64,000 bases of DNA from Methanospirillum purgamenti (GTDB lineage: Archaea; Halobacteriota; Methanomicrobia; Methanomicrobiales; Methanospirillaceae): the NCBI RefSeq assembly GCF_018502485.1, contig NZ_CP075546.1. One strand, written 5' to 3'. The notes under the pieces were generated by a model. It was not told the origin of the DNA, searched no databases, and saw only the letters and a program-made list of their open reading frames with translations. Positions within the stretch are counted from its first letter, which is position 1. Each line of letters starts with the position of its first letter. A program made the translations under genes and the position numbers. Positions 1-9,161 of this stretch are shown here, in pieces.

Positions 1-651
1 TTCTACTCCGGTGTCATCAAATGAGCCAAAGTCCTCATCATCAATTCCCGGAAGTGCTGCCTCTCCCCCTTCATCCTCCGGAAATTCGTCACCAAAGAGA
101 TCCCCTGATTCGGACTCATCAAAGTCATCCGGAAGTGGAAGGTCACCATCGCCAGACTCGAGATCTGCTGTTGCCGCCGCTGCTGCTGTAGCGACTGATG
201 CAGCTACAACCGATGCAGCCGGAACCCCCATTTCTGTTGATGCCATCACTCCTGGTGATGCAGGTGAAGTCTTGCCCGATGAACCTGTTGTCCGTGAAGG
301 GCGCAGAGGCTCAGGAACAGGTAGCCCTTCTTCCTTGCGCCGTTCAGTGACATATTCACGAATCCGATCCCGGAGTGGTAGATTTGATTGTGGTGAAGGA
401 ACCGGTCCGGGTTTTCGGATATCTGAAACGGATTGTTTGGCTCCTTTTTTCTTTGTCCGTTCAGAAACATATGGCTGAATTATGTATAGCCATAAGCCCA
501 CCATTGCAGTTATCCACAAGGAAAAATACACTGCAGTAATAATATCCTTAAGTCCGGATTGAAATCCGGTGATAAGATAAAAAACCAGAAGGAGAACAAT
601 AAGCGCTACGATAAACGTGATCCCCATCAGCAACTTCTTCTCTACCTTCAT
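1..651 (-). CDS. Membrane-anchored protein with acidic tail (partial)
   Basis: An open frame of 217 codons starts at an ATG at 651 and runs off the left edge, so the C-terminus is missing. Residues about 7-31 and 37-61 are two hydrophobic membrane segments. A basic stretch with Arg and Lys follows (about 65-115), then an Ala/Ser-rich linker (about 120-165), then a strongly acidic Asp/Glu/Gly-rich part that continues past the edge. This is a two-helix anchor with a long, low-complexity, charged cytoplasmic or extracellular tail. I do not recognise the family. The Ser-rich frame on the other strand is its shadow: the minus frame has the regular transmembrane start. Its neighbour at 760 points the same way but ends about 110 bases away, so the two could share a transcript. 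Confidence 0.72.
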   Translation of the reverse strand, partial: MKVEKKLLMGITFIVALIVLLLVFYLITGFQSGLKDIITAVYFSLWITAMVGLWLYIIQPYVSERTKKKGAKQSVSDIRKPGPVPSPQSNLPLRDRIREYVTERRKEEGLPVPEPLRPSRTTGSSGKTSPASPGVMASTEMGVPAASVVAASVATAAAAATADLESGDGDLPLPDDFDESESGDLFGDEFPEDEGGEAALPGIDDEDFGSFDDTGVE

Positions 652-759
652 GAATGAACCCTGCAGTGCATTTGTATAGCCGTCTTCAGTTCCGACTAAT
701 GATATACCAGATTATCTCAATATTGGAATTTATGTCCTCTGGTTTCCTCCCCAGAATTT

Positions 760-2178
760 TTAGGATGACACAATGATAAATCGCTCTTCAGTCATCTCAC
801 GGATAGCCCATTTCGGACCCTCTCTTCCGATTCCAGACTCTTTTACCCCACCATACGGCATACAGTCTATTCGGAATGTCGGAATGTCACCAATGACAAC
901 AGCCCCGCAACAGATGGTCCGGCAAGCATACATCGCCCGGCTGATGTCTTTCGTAAATACTCCGGCCTGGAGACCAAATCTAGAGGCGTTTACCATTTCT
1001 ATTGCTTCTTCAAAGGAATCATACGGAGTAATAGTAACAATCGGTGCAAATACCTCATCACAATTCACCGACATGTCAGGAGTGGTATGAACAAGAACTG
1101 TCGGAGAGAGGATACGATCAGTTGCAGTGCCCCCGCAGAGAATCTTTGCTCCTTTTACTTCTGCATCATGAATCCGGGAATAGGCTTCGGCTACCTTATC
1201 AGGACTTATCATCGGACCAACATCGGTCTTTGGATCTTCCGGATCACCAATCTGCAGGGCTTTTGATCTGGAAACAATCTCATCGGTAAGCATGGTCAGG
1301 ACTGACCGGTGAACAAACACCCGCTGTACAGAGATACATACCTGTCCTGCATGTGAGTATGCGCCCTCAACAATCCGGGAAGCGGCATGTATCAAATCAG
1401 CATCCTCATGCACAATAACCGCTGCATTTCCGCCAAGTTCAAGGGTAACATGCCTTGCATTCGTAATATGGCGAAGGTGCCAGCCAACAGCAGGGCTTCC
1501 GGTAAAACTCAGACAGGAAACCCGTTTATCAATTGCCAGTTTTTCTGCAACGGTTGTGGAACAGGGAATGACATGAACCGCTTCTTTGGGAAAACCAGCG
1601 CGAAGAAGAAGTTCACCAAATTTTAGTGCTGTAAGCGGGGTAGCTGAGGGAGGTTTTATGATACACGCGTTTCCGGCAGCATAAGCAGGTCCTGCTTTAT
1701 GACATATCTGGTTCAATGGCAGGTTAAACGGAGTTATTGCAAGAACAATGCCAACCGGAACACGAAAGATCATTCCCGTCCTTCCTTCACCAGCCGGGTA
1801 TCCATCCATGGGAACCATCGTATCATGAATCCTGACCGCTTCTTCAGCAGAAATTCGTATAGTCCCAATGGCTCGTGTAACTTCAGCTGCTGCATACCGA
1901 CGAACCTTACCACCCTCACGGACAATAAGAGACGTGAGTTCTTCTGCTTCTTCTTCCATAAGGGAGGCAAGTCGATGTAGCATTGCAGATCGTGTATGAG
2001 CAGGTATAGTTGCCATACGATTTGCTCCCTGCTCAGCGATGCTGAGGACGGCCTCAGCTTCATCAGGCCCGCCTGTACAGACTTCAGCGATAATTTCTCC
2101 AGAATAGGGATTGTGAACTGGAAGGACTGAAGAGGTTATTTTCAGTGTTCCTCCAAGAATCAGGGGTCTTGGATCCAT
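760..2178 (-). CDS. NAD(P)-dependent aldehyde dehydrogenase, possibly lactaldehyde dehydrogenase (CofA-like)
   Basis: This is a 472-residue member of the aldehyde dehydrogenase superfamily, which oxidises an aldehyde to an acid with NAD(P)+. The general base Glu is near residue 247 in TLELGG and the catalytic Cys is near 281 in GQVCIS. The motif EVFAPIV lies further on and PYGGVKESGIGREG is near the C-terminus. The length is normal for the family. The QVCIS context resembles the archaeal lactaldehyde dehydrogenase described for Methanocaldococcus (CofA, coenzyme F420 side-chain supply) and also GapN-like enzymes, so the substrate is inferred. The gene lies 22 bases after the feoB stop on the same strand. 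A TATA-like stretch in the gap and the feoB end may give it its own promoter, so a role in iron metabolism is not implied. Confidence 0.88.
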   Translation of the reverse strand: MDPRPLILGGTLKITSSVLPVHNPYSGEIIAEVCTGGPDEAEAVLSIAEQGANRMATIPAHTRSAMLHRLASLMEEEAEELTSLIVREGGKVRRYAAAEVTRAIGTIRISAEEAVRIHDTMVPMDGYPAGEGRTGMIFRVPVGIVLAITPFNLPLNQICHKAGPAYAAGNACIIKPPSATPLTALKFGELLLRAGFPKEAVHVIPCSTTVAEKLAIDKRVSCLSFTGSPAVGWHLRHITNARHVTLELGGNAAVIVHEDADLIHAASRIVEGAYSHAGQVCISVQRVFVHRSVLTMLTDEIVSRSKALQIGDPEDPKTDVGPMISPDKVAEAYSRIHDAEVKGAKILCGGTATDRILSPTVLVHTTPDMSVNCDEVFAPIVTITPYDSFEEAIEMVNASRFGLQAGVFTKDISRAMYACRTICCGAVVIGDIPTFRIDCMPYGGVKESGIGREGPKWAIREMTEERFIIVSS

Positions 2179-2200
2179 ATACTCTATATGACGTACCGGG

Positions 2201-4066
2201 TTATAATCCGGGTGACATCAGAGTAAACCAATGGACGAGAGCCCCTGCTGTAAAACCTAACAGAACGGTGTAAAATGATATCTGGAGTGCAGTTTTCAGC
2301 CCCTGTTCGCGGTATAACACCGCAATGGTCGAGATACAGGGAATAAACAAGGTACTGACAAGGGCAAAAATGAAGAGCTGGACTTTTGTCATAACATCAG
2401 TCAGAGTTGCGGTTCCTGCAAGCACAACCAGAGTTTCAAATGCCATCTCTTTTCTGAGAATGCCAAATAACAAAGCGGTTGAAGCAAACGGAGGCAGACC
2501 AAGGACTCCGGTCATGAACGGAGCAGTAACAGCCTCAATGATATCCAGTATCCCGTAAAATCCCAAAAGACCCAGAAAAATACTGCTGACGATGAGCAGA
2601 GGCATTGCAATGACCAGAAATTCCCGGATATGAATCCATGCCCGGGTGAGTACCATCGCTGGTGAGGGAATCCGGAGTGGTGGGACTTCAAGAACCATTC
2701 CCAGTTGGGTTCCTGAGGTCACCTTTGAAAGCACAAGTCCGGACAGGAGAATCAAGACAAAGATGATGAGATATATAGAAAGTGCTGCATACAGCCCAAC
2801 AAATACTGCAACAATGCCGGCAATAATCACTGTCCGGGCAGAACAGGGAACCATGGTGATGAGAAATGCTGCAATATGCCGTTCTCTTTTTGTTCCTATC
2901 TGGCGAATCGCCATAATCGCCGGAACATTGCAGCCAAGACCCAGAACCATCGGGATGATCGCCTGTCCATGCAAACCAAACCGGTGCATTACCCGATCTA
3001 CTAAAAAAGCAATCCTACTCATATACCCGGTATCTTCAACGACAGACATCAGGAGATAAAAGGTGAAGACAAAGGGAAATGCAATGCCAAGGCCAGCCTG
3101 GATTGCTATGATAAATGAAAATAACAGTTCATAAATCAGAGGGTCAAGAGAAGCGGCCTGAAGAGGGATTATAAGCCAGGTATCGAATGCTGATACGATG
3201 AGTTCCTCACAATATGAGCCAATAAAAAAAACGGCAAGGAGCATAGAAAGGAGGATACCAATCATGATCGGAATCCCCGGGAACGGAGAGAGAAGCCAGT
3301 TGTCAAGTCCGCGCATCTCTTTTACTGATTTGTGCAAAACAACCTGATGCCGTATTTCTGCTGCTGCATGATGTCGGTTTCCGGCAAGAATCACCGGTAC
3401 AGGCATGCGGTGCTCTTCCTCAATCTCTTCTGCTATGGTTTTGGCAGATTCAAGGAGTGAAGCATCAGTTCCTATCCCTTGTAATGCCAGAAGAGACGAA
3501 ACACGTGATGCTCCTGATACCCGCATTAATGTCCTGACAGCTGCCTCAATATGACGGTCATACGGAACATGGTACGTTCCAATCGCTGCATGTTCAGAGG
3601 CAAGTGGAATTATTTCTGCAATATTTTTCCCGATTGTTGCAGCGGTAAGTAAAACAGGAACGCCAATAAGTCTGGATAACGCTTCAGTGTCAATGAGAAG
3701 GCCGTTTTTCTCTGCTTCATCAGCCATATTTAAAACAGCGAGAACCGGAACCTGATGCTCAAGAACCTGTAAAAGCAGGTAGAGGTTGCGTTCCAGGTGA
3801 GCGGCATCAAGGACGACAACCAGGACATCAAAGGTTCCTGCGAGAACCATGTCCCTGACCAGCCGCTCTTCATCAGTGACTCCATCAAGTGAATATATAC
3901 CAGGAAGATCAGTGATCTCAACAGGCAACCGCTTTACACAGGCCGTACCAGACAGGATATCCACCGTTGTGCCGGGGTAATTACTTACTTCAACTCCTAT
4001 TCCGGTCAGATGTGAGAAAATGAGGGATTTGCCTACGTTCGGGTTACCAATCAACCCGATCTTCAA
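2201..4066 (-). CDS. feoB: Ferrous iron transporter FeoB
   Basis: This protein imports Fe2+ across the cytoplasmic membrane. It has 621 residues, shorter than the roughly 770-residue enterobacterial protein but normal for compact archaeal FeoB. The N-terminal G domain shows G1 GNPNVGKS at residues 7-14, the G3 DLPG near 53 and the G4 NMAD near 113. A spacer region follows, then a membrane half with two Gate-type cores; the stretch GLGCNVPAI is the conserved Cys-containing gate motif. The start ATG overlaps the stop of the upstream DtxR-FeoA gene by 4 bases (ATGA), so the two are translationally coupled. Regulation by that repressor is the obvious inference. Confidence 0.96.
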   Translation of the reverse strand: MKIGLIGNPNVGKSLIFSHLTGIGVEVSNYPGTTVDILSGTACVKRLPVEITDLPGIYSLDGVTDEERLVRDMVLAGTFDVLVVVLDAAHLERNLYLLLQVLEHQVPVLAVLNMADEAEKNGLLIDTEALSRLIGVPVLLTAATIGKNIAEIIPLASEHAAIGTYHVPYDRHIEAAVRTLMRVSGASRVSSLLALQGIGTDASLLESAKTIAEEIEEEHRMPVPVILAGNRHHAAAEIRHQVVLHKSVKEMRGLDNWLLSPFPGIPIMIGILLSMLLAVFFIGSYCEELIVSAFDTWLIIPLQAASLDPLIYELLFSFIIAIQAGLGIAFPFVFTFYLLMSVVEDTGYMSRIAFLVDRVMHRFGLHGQAIIPMVLGLGCNVPAIMAIRQIGTKRERHIAAFLITMVPCSARTVIIAGIVAVFVGLYAALSIYLIIFVLILLSGLVLSKVTSGTQLGMVLEVPPLRIPSPAMVLTRAWIHIREFLVIAMPLLIVSSIFLGLLGFYGILDIIEAVTAPFMTGVLGLPPFASTALLFGILRKEMAFETLVVLAGTATLTDVMTKVQLFIFALVSTLFIPCISTIAVLYREQGLKTALQISFYTVLLGFTAGALVHWFTLMSPGL

Positions 4067-4695
4067 AGGTCCACCTCAACAAGGACTGATCGGGCAATTT
4101 CAGGACTTATTGCTATATCACAGTCCTTTACCCTGATAAGGAGAGTGTCTGCCATCCGCTGTTTAACAATCACTTGTTCTCCAGGAATCAGTCCGAGATC
4201 AGCGAGTCGTGCTCCACGACCACACCCCTTGATGGCATCAATCCTGACGATATCGCCATTTTTACAATCTGACAGACTTTTGAGCGAACATCGCCGTCTG
4301 TGACCAAAACAATGAGCAGGACAGTCACGACCTCCTTTTAAAAATTGTCGGAGACGGTTAATGGTATCATCAGTCGCATGATGCTCCATCGTGCATGCCT
4401 GTGCATGGGCTTTTTCATGATCCATCCCAAGCATCTCCTGTAAAAATGCCTCCAGCACATGATGCCGACGCATGATTGCCTCCGCTGCACAAATACCGGC
4501 ATCAGATAACTGAAATGTGTCATTGCCAAGATCAATCACTTCACCAGACTTGATAAGATCTTGAAGAATGGGTACTATTTTTTGATGAGAAAAACCGGTA
4601 ATACCGGCTATATCTGCAGTTGATGCACCAAGACCGGTCGCCCTGGCATGCCGTATCAGAGAAAGAAGCGTATCTTCCCGCTCAGCAATATCCAT
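4063..4695 (-). CDS. Iron-dependent DtxR-family repressor fused to a FeoA domain
   Basis: This 210-residue fusion has three parts. Residues about 1-65 are a winged helix-turn-helix. Residues about 65-135 are the metal-dependent dimerisation domain, rich in His, Cys and Glu (for example HHVLEAF and CTMEHH). Residues about 137-210 are a FeoA/SH3-like beta domain. A Cys/His cluster, CPAHCFGHRRRC, lies at the join. Known DtxR proteins bind Fe2+ or Mn2+ and repress uptake genes; FeoA is the small partner of FeoB. Fusing both makes one protein that could sense iron and touch the transporter. It overlaps feoB by 4 bases and is transcribed away from pyruvate kinase. An inverted repeat in the shared promoter region (4730-4755) is a plausible operator. 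Confidence 0.93.
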   Translation of the reverse strand: MDIAEREDTLLSLIRHARATGLGASTADIAGITGFSHQKIVPILQDLIKSGEVIDLGNDTFQLSDAGICAAEAIMRRHHVLEAFLQEMLGMDHEKAHAQACTMEHHATDDTINRLRQFLKGGRDCPAHCFGHRRRCSLKSLSDCKNGDIVRIDAIKGCGRGARLADLGLIPGEQVIVKQRMADTLLIRVKDCDIAISPEIARSVLVEVDL

Positions 4696-4722
4696 CGCGC
4701 TATGTTATTGTCACTAAAACTG

Positions 4723-4730
4723 TTTATAGT
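4723..4730 (-). promoter_or_regulatory. Likely TATA box of the dtxR-feoA/feoB operon
   Basis: On the minus strand the sequence reads CTATAAAC about 28-35 bases before the ATG at 4695. This is a good archaeal TATA box and implies a very short leader. It abuts the inverted repeat at 4730-4755. Confidence 0.5.
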
Positions 4731-4755
4731 CCACTCAAAAGATTTGGTGAGTGGA
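4730..4755. promoter_or_regulatory. Inverted repeat, candidate operator between dtxR-feoA and pyk
   Basis: The perfect arms TCCACTCA and TGAGTGGA (8 bases each) are separated by 10 bases. The repeat lies directly upstream of the minus-strand TATA box of the iron operon and upstream of the plus-strand TTTTATGA box of pyk. Its position fits a repressor or activator site. DtxR binding is an inference. Confidence 0.5.
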
Positions 4756-4790
4756 TCTTTTATGATTCAAACACTTACATCACCGTTACG

Positions 4791-6245
4791 ATGAATAATC
4801 CAACATGCACTTCTGATCCATTGAATGTGTGCCCCTTACGAAGAACGAAAATCATTGCAACAATTGGTCCAGCTTCAGAAAATCCACGAGTAATGAGAGA
4901 GATGATTCTCTCAGGTATGGATATCGCAAGGCTCAATTTTTCTCATGGATCATGGGAGTGGCATTGTGAGACTGCTCAGCATATCCGGACCATTGCCGGG
5001 GAACTGAACCGGGAGATCGGCATAATGGTAGATATCCCCGGACCAAAATTGCGGGTTTTGGCTAAATCACCTCCCCGGGAAGTGATCACCGGTGATACCA
5101 TACTCATTGCCGCAGAAGATCACGAATCGTCGGGAGCGATAAAAGTAGGTCCACCTGATTGTGTCCCGTATGTATACCCTGGAGATATGGTTCTTGTTGG
5201 AGATGGAGCAGTCACCTTGCAGGTACTCAAACCCGGACCACTGATGCTTACAACGGTTACCTCCGGAGGAACTATCAAAGAAGGGATGGGAGTGGTTTTT
5301 CCAGGAAGACGTCCGGATGTGCCCTATGCAGGAACACGGTTTCAGGAATACCTTAAACAAGGTGCAGCACTCAGGCCAGATTATATTGCACTCTCCTTTG
5401 TAGGATCTGCCCAGGATATTCTGGATGCCAGATCCCTTCTTATGAAAGAGGGATTAGAGACGCTCCCCCTCATTGCCAAGATTGAATGCAGACGGGCAGT
5501 TGATGCATTATCCAGCATTGCAGAACATGCTGATGGAATCATGGTCGCCAGAGGGGATCTGGGAGTTGAACTACCTATAGAACAAGTCCCCCATATCCAG
5601 AAACATATCATCAACATATGTGCCAGGCAGGGGATCCCGGTGATCACCGCGACAGAAATGCTTGAATCTATGGTTCACCGGGGAAGACCAACCAGGGCTG
5701 AGGTGACCGATGTTGCAAATGCTATTGTAGACGGAACAGATGCAACCATGCTCTCTGCTGAAACTTCGGTTGGAAAACACCCGGGGCAGGCGGTGATCAT
5801 GATGGCCAGAATTGCAGTTGAGACAGAAGGACATCTTCCCTACCTTCACATGCTGAATGAGCGATCCAGATGGCATGAACAGAATGTAGAAGGTGTCATC
5901 AGTTATCGGGCCTGCTTTATTGCTGAAGAACTTGAGAGCCCGGCGATTGTAGCTTTTACCAGGTCAGGTCTGACTGCCGAACGGGTGTCTCGATGCAGAC
6001 CACGAGCACCAATCCTTGCCCTGACTCCGGATAGTGAAATCGCACGAAGGCTCCTTCTTCGATGGGGCGTCCAGCCTGTGATATCTGACCCGATTGAATC
6101 GGCAGATGAACTCTTCACAAAAGCAGTAAAGATTGCCCAATACACTGGTATTGCACAATCCAAAGACAACCTGGTCATTATCGCAGGGAATTTCTCCGGA
6201 AAGGAAGGTCGGACAAATATGATTAAAATTGAGGAGATTCCCTGA
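4791..6245 (+). CDS. pyk: Pyruvate kinase
   Basis: This enzyme converts phosphoenolpyruvate and ADP to pyruvate and ATP. The product has 484 residues from the ATG at 4791. I chose this start because the family's N-terminal beta strand (RRTKIIATIGPAS) begins about 15 residues later, and because the longer frame would run back through the promoter and into the dtxR gene. Other motifs are ARLNFSHGS, the active-site stretch LIAKIECRRAV, MVARGDLGVELP and ITATEMLESM; the C-terminal domain is complete. It is a single gene, divergent from dtxR-feoA. In an autotrophic methanogen it sits on the same pyruvate node as porGDAB and apgM elsewhere in this window. Confidence 0.96.
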   Translation: MNNPTCTSDPLNVCPLRRTKIIATIGPASENPRVMREMILSGMDIARLNFSHGSWEWHCETAQHIRTIAGELNREIGIMVDIPGPKLRVLAKSPPREVITGDTILIAAEDHESSGAIKVGPPDCVPYVYPGDMVLVGDGAVTLQVLKPGPLMLTTVTSGGTIKEGMGVVFPGRRPDVPYAGTRFQEYLKQGAALRPDYIALSFVGSAQDILDARSLLMKEGLETLPLIAKIECRRAVDALSSIAEHADGIMVARGDLGVELPIEQVPHIQKHIINICARQGIPVITATEMLESMVHRGRPTRAEVTDVANAIVDGTDATMLSAETSVGKHPGQAVIMMARIAVETEGHLPYLHMLNERSRWHEQNVEGVISYRACFIAEELESPAIVAFTRSGLTAERVSRCRPRAPILALTPDSEIARRLLLRWGVQPVISDPIESADELFTKAVKIAQYTGIAQSKDNLVIIAGNFSGKEGRTNMIKIEEIP

Positions 6246-6256
6246 ACGTCAGGGAT

Positions 6257-6475
6257 TTAATCAAAGAGTAATGTTCGGTATTTCCCCCCACCGGACGGTT
6301 CGGGATCTCTGCGAACAGAGGATTGTTTTACTGTATTCTGATTTTTTTTCACAAAGTGAATAAGATCTGGGATAGACAAAAAACTACAAGCACCTGTCTC
6401 TTCTGACCAGACCGCACAATCATCCCGTATACAGGGATTTTTATCAAACGGACATCGTTTGGATCCTTTACTCAT
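6257..6475 (-). CDS. Small four-cysteine protein
   Basis: The product is 72 residues from the ATG at 6475, which has a GGTGA ribosome-binding site 5 bases upstream; an ATG four codons earlier has none. The N-terminal part holds four Cys in the pattern CP-x4-C-x4-C-x8-C, beginning at RCPFDKNPC, with a Trp between the third and fourth. Small proteins with this spacing occur in methanogens and other anaerobes and look like metal-binding or disulfide-stabilised units, but I know of no assigned function. The C-terminal half is polar and probably loose. It follows the MFS exporter gene by about 15 bases and is probably on the same transcript. It converges with pyk, with 11 bases between the two stops. 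Confidence 0.65.
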   Translation of the reverse strand: MSKGSKRCPFDKNPCIRDDCAVWSEETGACSFLSIPDLIHFVKKNQNTVKQSSVRRDPEPSGGGKYRTLLFD

Positions 6476-6490
6476 ATATTTCACCATCTT

Positions 6491-7891
6491 TCAGGATCTG
6501 TTCAGTATCTCACCGTTCACCCGGTTGTCTTTCATAATAAACCAGGATACAAACAGGATAACCAGACTTATCAAAACCACCGCGAAAAACACATGGTAAT
6601 ATGACTCAATCTGTGGAACCTGCCATTCTTCACCCTGATATACCATCGATACCTGTGAGGTAGAAAGAATGATCCCGGTGACAATCGGCCCGGCCATTCC
6701 TCCAAGCGTCTGCATACTCTGAATAATACCTGTCGCTTCTGCCGTCCGATCCTCTCTGACATGATCCATCACTCCGATAAGATCCGCTGTTGCGATCATC
6801 GACATCCCAAATGAAAAGACCATCCAGGCAATGACCAGAATCTCAACTGAGAGAGGAAAAACCAAGAGCAGTATCCCGGCAGAGAGAAAAAAGAGAGAAC
6901 CAATCACACATGGAACCCTACTTCCGATACGTGGTATCAACCGTCCGGTCAGCGGTCCTGCTACCATATCACAAATAGTTCCGGGAATCAGGATCAGTCC
7001 GACCATCTCTGCAGTCAGACCAAGGCCGGTTGGAAGGCGAATGATATAAGGCATCATCTGGAGCAGAATAAAAAATGTCAGGATTGTCAAAAACCCAATG
7101 ACCATGAATACAGCAACCGGGCGTTTTTTCAGGAGTTCAAAATCTGCAAGTGGTATGGCTGCCCGTCGTTCTATCCTGATAAAGAGTATCAATCCGAGAA
7201 TGGAGCACCCAAGAACCACAAAGCCTGTCATTCCCGTCATTTCTTCTCCAGGCATGGATAGGAACATGAGGCCCATGAACAGGAAAAGGAGCAGTGAAAA
7301 AAAACCGGCAACATCCAGAGTTCCTGCCCTCTCCCGTGGATCATCATTCTGGATAAAATACCAGACAAGAACAATGAGCAGGAGTGAGAAAGGTATTAAA
7401 AAGAGATAGGTTAGTCGCCATGAAAAAAAACCGGTAATAAATGAACCGGCAATGACACCAATAAATGTCCCGGCGCCATACATAGCACTTATAACACCAA
7501 TCCCGGTATCAGCCAGTGTTTCTGGCATTCGCTCCCTGATGATAGCATATGCCAGGGGAAATGCCGCTATTCCTGCACCCTGTAAAGCCCGGCTTATAAG
7601 GAGCACCCAGATATCCGGAGCAAAAATACCACCACACAGGCCAAGAAAGTAGATCCCAAGGCATACAAGAAGTAAACGCTTATACCCATACCGATCTCCG
7701 GCAGTTCCGACAAACGGTGATGCTGCTGCTCCGACCAGTAAAACAACCGGAAGAATCCAGGATTCATAAATACCCGGAACAGCAAAATCATGCTCAATTT
7801 CTGGAAGAGCAGCAGTAAGCATTGATTCGCCAGCCATTACCAGCATAACCGTCATGGAGAGCAGGAGTATCAGGCTGATATGATGTTTCAT
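6491..7891 (-). CDS. MFS multidrug-type exporter (DHA2/EmrB-QacA-like)
   Basis: This is a 466-residue polytopic membrane protein with about 14 hydrophobic segments, the number typical of the DHA2 drug:H+ antiporters. The loop after helix 2 reads GTAGDRYGYKRLLL, the family's motif A. A second signature region, GAGIAAFPLAYAIIRERMP, follows helix 4 and contains the motif C-like glycine pattern. I use the ATG at 7891 (SD-like AGGA just before it); a TTG five codons upstream is possible. It probably exports a small hydrophobic or cationic compound, but the substrate cannot be read from the sequence. The small Cys protein follows directly. Confidence 0.9.
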   Translation of the reverse strand: MKHHISLILLLSMTVMLVMAGESMLTAALPEIEHDFAVPGIYESWILPVVLLVGAAASPFVGTAGDRYGYKRLLLVCLGIYFLGLCGGIFAPDIWVLLISRALQGAGIAAFPLAYAIIRERMPETLADTGIGVISAMYGAGTFIGVIAGSFITGFFSWRLTYLFLIPFSLLLIVLVWYFIQNDDPRERAGTLDVAGFFSLLLFLFMGLMFLSMPGEEMTGMTGFVVLGCSILGLILFIRIERRAAIPLADFELLKKRPVAVFMVIGFLTILTFFILLQMMPYIIRLPTGLGLTAEMVGLILIPGTICDMVAGPLTGRLIPRIGSRVPCVIGSLFFLSAGILLLVFPLSVEILVIAWMVFSFGMSMIATADLIGVMDHVREDRTAEATGIIQSMQTLGGMAGPIVTGIILSTSQVSMVYQGEEWQVPQIESYYHVFFAVVLISLVILFVSWFIMKDNRVNGEILNRS

Positions 7892-8022
7892 TATCCTGTG
7901 TTTCAACCTATGGACCCCTCTCTTTGTACCTCTCAGATCAATAAAACTATACCCGGTCTCTTCGCATACATCACGGTTATTGATTATCCACCATGGAATG
8001 AGGACGTGATGGAGGGGGATCT

Positions 8023-9120
8023 ATGGAGGAACACACAAACATAGTTGGGATGATGTTTCGGTGTAAAGCCGATGCTGCATTATCAATTACCCATGCTGAT
8101 GATGGATCGCGGAAAGTTACGGGGTATACACCGGCGGAACTGGTAGATACTGGTCTTATCACATTGCCTGATCTGATACATCCGGATGACCGGGATTATG
8201 CTCGTAGCGCAATACAGGCAGGTCTTTCTGAAAAACGGACCTTTTTCGTGCATACCCGGCTTCAGGTAAAAGATCGAACCAAGACAGATGGTATCCTTAT
8301 TGGTACCGGGATATTCAATGGTCCTTTGGCATTGACCGGACTTGAAGGATATATCATTAGGATACTCAGTTCGCCTCCATCAGGTCAGGAGAGCGGGCTG
8401 TTGTCACCAGAAGTGTATCTTGAGCTTCTTTCCCATACAGACGAACTGATTGCTCTGCTCAGCCCTGAAGGACATATTCTCTATGTAACACCTTCAGTCA
8501 ACAGAATTATGGGGTATGATCAGGGTGCAGTAACCGGGCTACTTTTCACCCAGGTTCTGGTATCGCAAGAACAAAAGCGATTTGAGGAGTTGAAAAACCA
8601 GGTTCTTTCCGGGGGAGGCAGTAGTGAACGGTTCCTGGTATCACTACCGGATGGACAGATTCGCCCGGTATTAATAAGACTTTTTAAGCCTGGTGGCTTG
8701 AACGGATTCATTGTACGTGCTATCCAAATCGATGAACAGGCAGAAGAAACCAGGAATAAAGAGTCCCAGTTTCATGATATCTTCTCTCGTATACCAGTCC
8801 CTGCCATCGTCACCACATCATCAGAGTTGCAGATCGCTCATATGAACCAGGCAGCATCTACCTATGCTTCTGTGCACGCTGCCGGTGGATCAGCCGGGAC
8901 AGATATCAGGGATACCCATCTCATCAGCCTTGACGTTATCGACCAGATCAGGGAAGGGCTTGGAATAGCAGAACAAGTAGAAGTTTCAGATTCGATATCA
9001 GGGCGGGAACCGGTCAGGGTCATCGGACGTGAGATACAAAGTGGTGATGATAATCTCATTATCTGGACACTAATCCCTGATTATCGTGAGCGTGTGGATG
9101 TTCAGGAAAGTGAGGAATAA
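8023..9120 (+). CDS. PAS-domain sensory protein without an output domain
   Basis: The product has 365 residues and starts at an ATG with a strong GGAGGGG site upstream. Residues about 10-115 form a PAS fold (ADAALSITHADDGSRKVTGY, then LIHPDDRDY). Residues about 130-245 form a clear second PAS domain (LSPEGHILYVTPSVNRIMGY). Residues about 250-350 look like a third, weaker PAS domain. There is no histidine kinase, GGDEF, HTH or receiver domain and no membrane helix. It is a soluble sensor module that must act through partners. Methanomicrobiales encode many such PAS-only proteins. The ligand and partner are unknown. Confidence 0.85.
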   Translation: MEEHTNIVGMMFRCKADAALSITHADDGSRKVTGYTPAELVDTGLITLPDLIHPDDRDYARSAIQAGLSEKRTFFVHTRLQVKDRTKTDGILIGTGIFNGPLALTGLEGYIIRILSSPPSGQESGLLSPEVYLELLSHTDELIALLSPEGHILYVTPSVNRIMGYDQGAVTGLLFTQVLVSQEQKRFEELKNQVLSGGGSSERFLVSLPDGQIRPVLIRLFKPGGLNGFIVRAIQIDEQAEETRNKESQFHDIFSRIPVPAIVTTSSELQIAHMNQAASTYASVHAAGGSAGTDIRDTHLISLDVIDQIREGLGIAEQVEVSDSISGREPVRVIGREIQSGDDNLIIWTLIPDYRERVDVQESEE

Positions 9121-9131
9121 AAACCCGAACC

Positions 9132-9139
9132 TATATATG
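9132..9139 (+). promoter_or_regulatory. TATA box for the flavin-binding-fold gene
   Basis: The sequence TATATATG lies 23-30 bases before the ATG at 9162. This spacing implies an almost leaderless mRNA, common in archaea. Confidence 0.55.
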
Positions 9140-9161
9140 ATTTCAGATAAACTCAAGTACC

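Noticed and set aside
11..478. Ser/Pro-rich plus-strand frame at the left edge
   Set aside because: The minus strand carries a regular protein with two membrane helices from an ATG at 651; the plus frame is its low-complexity shadow.
2187..2220. CCGGGT direct repeat flanking TATAAT between feoB and the aldehyde dehydrogenase
   Set aside because: Only 6-base arms, partly coding in the feoB end; not enough to call an operator.
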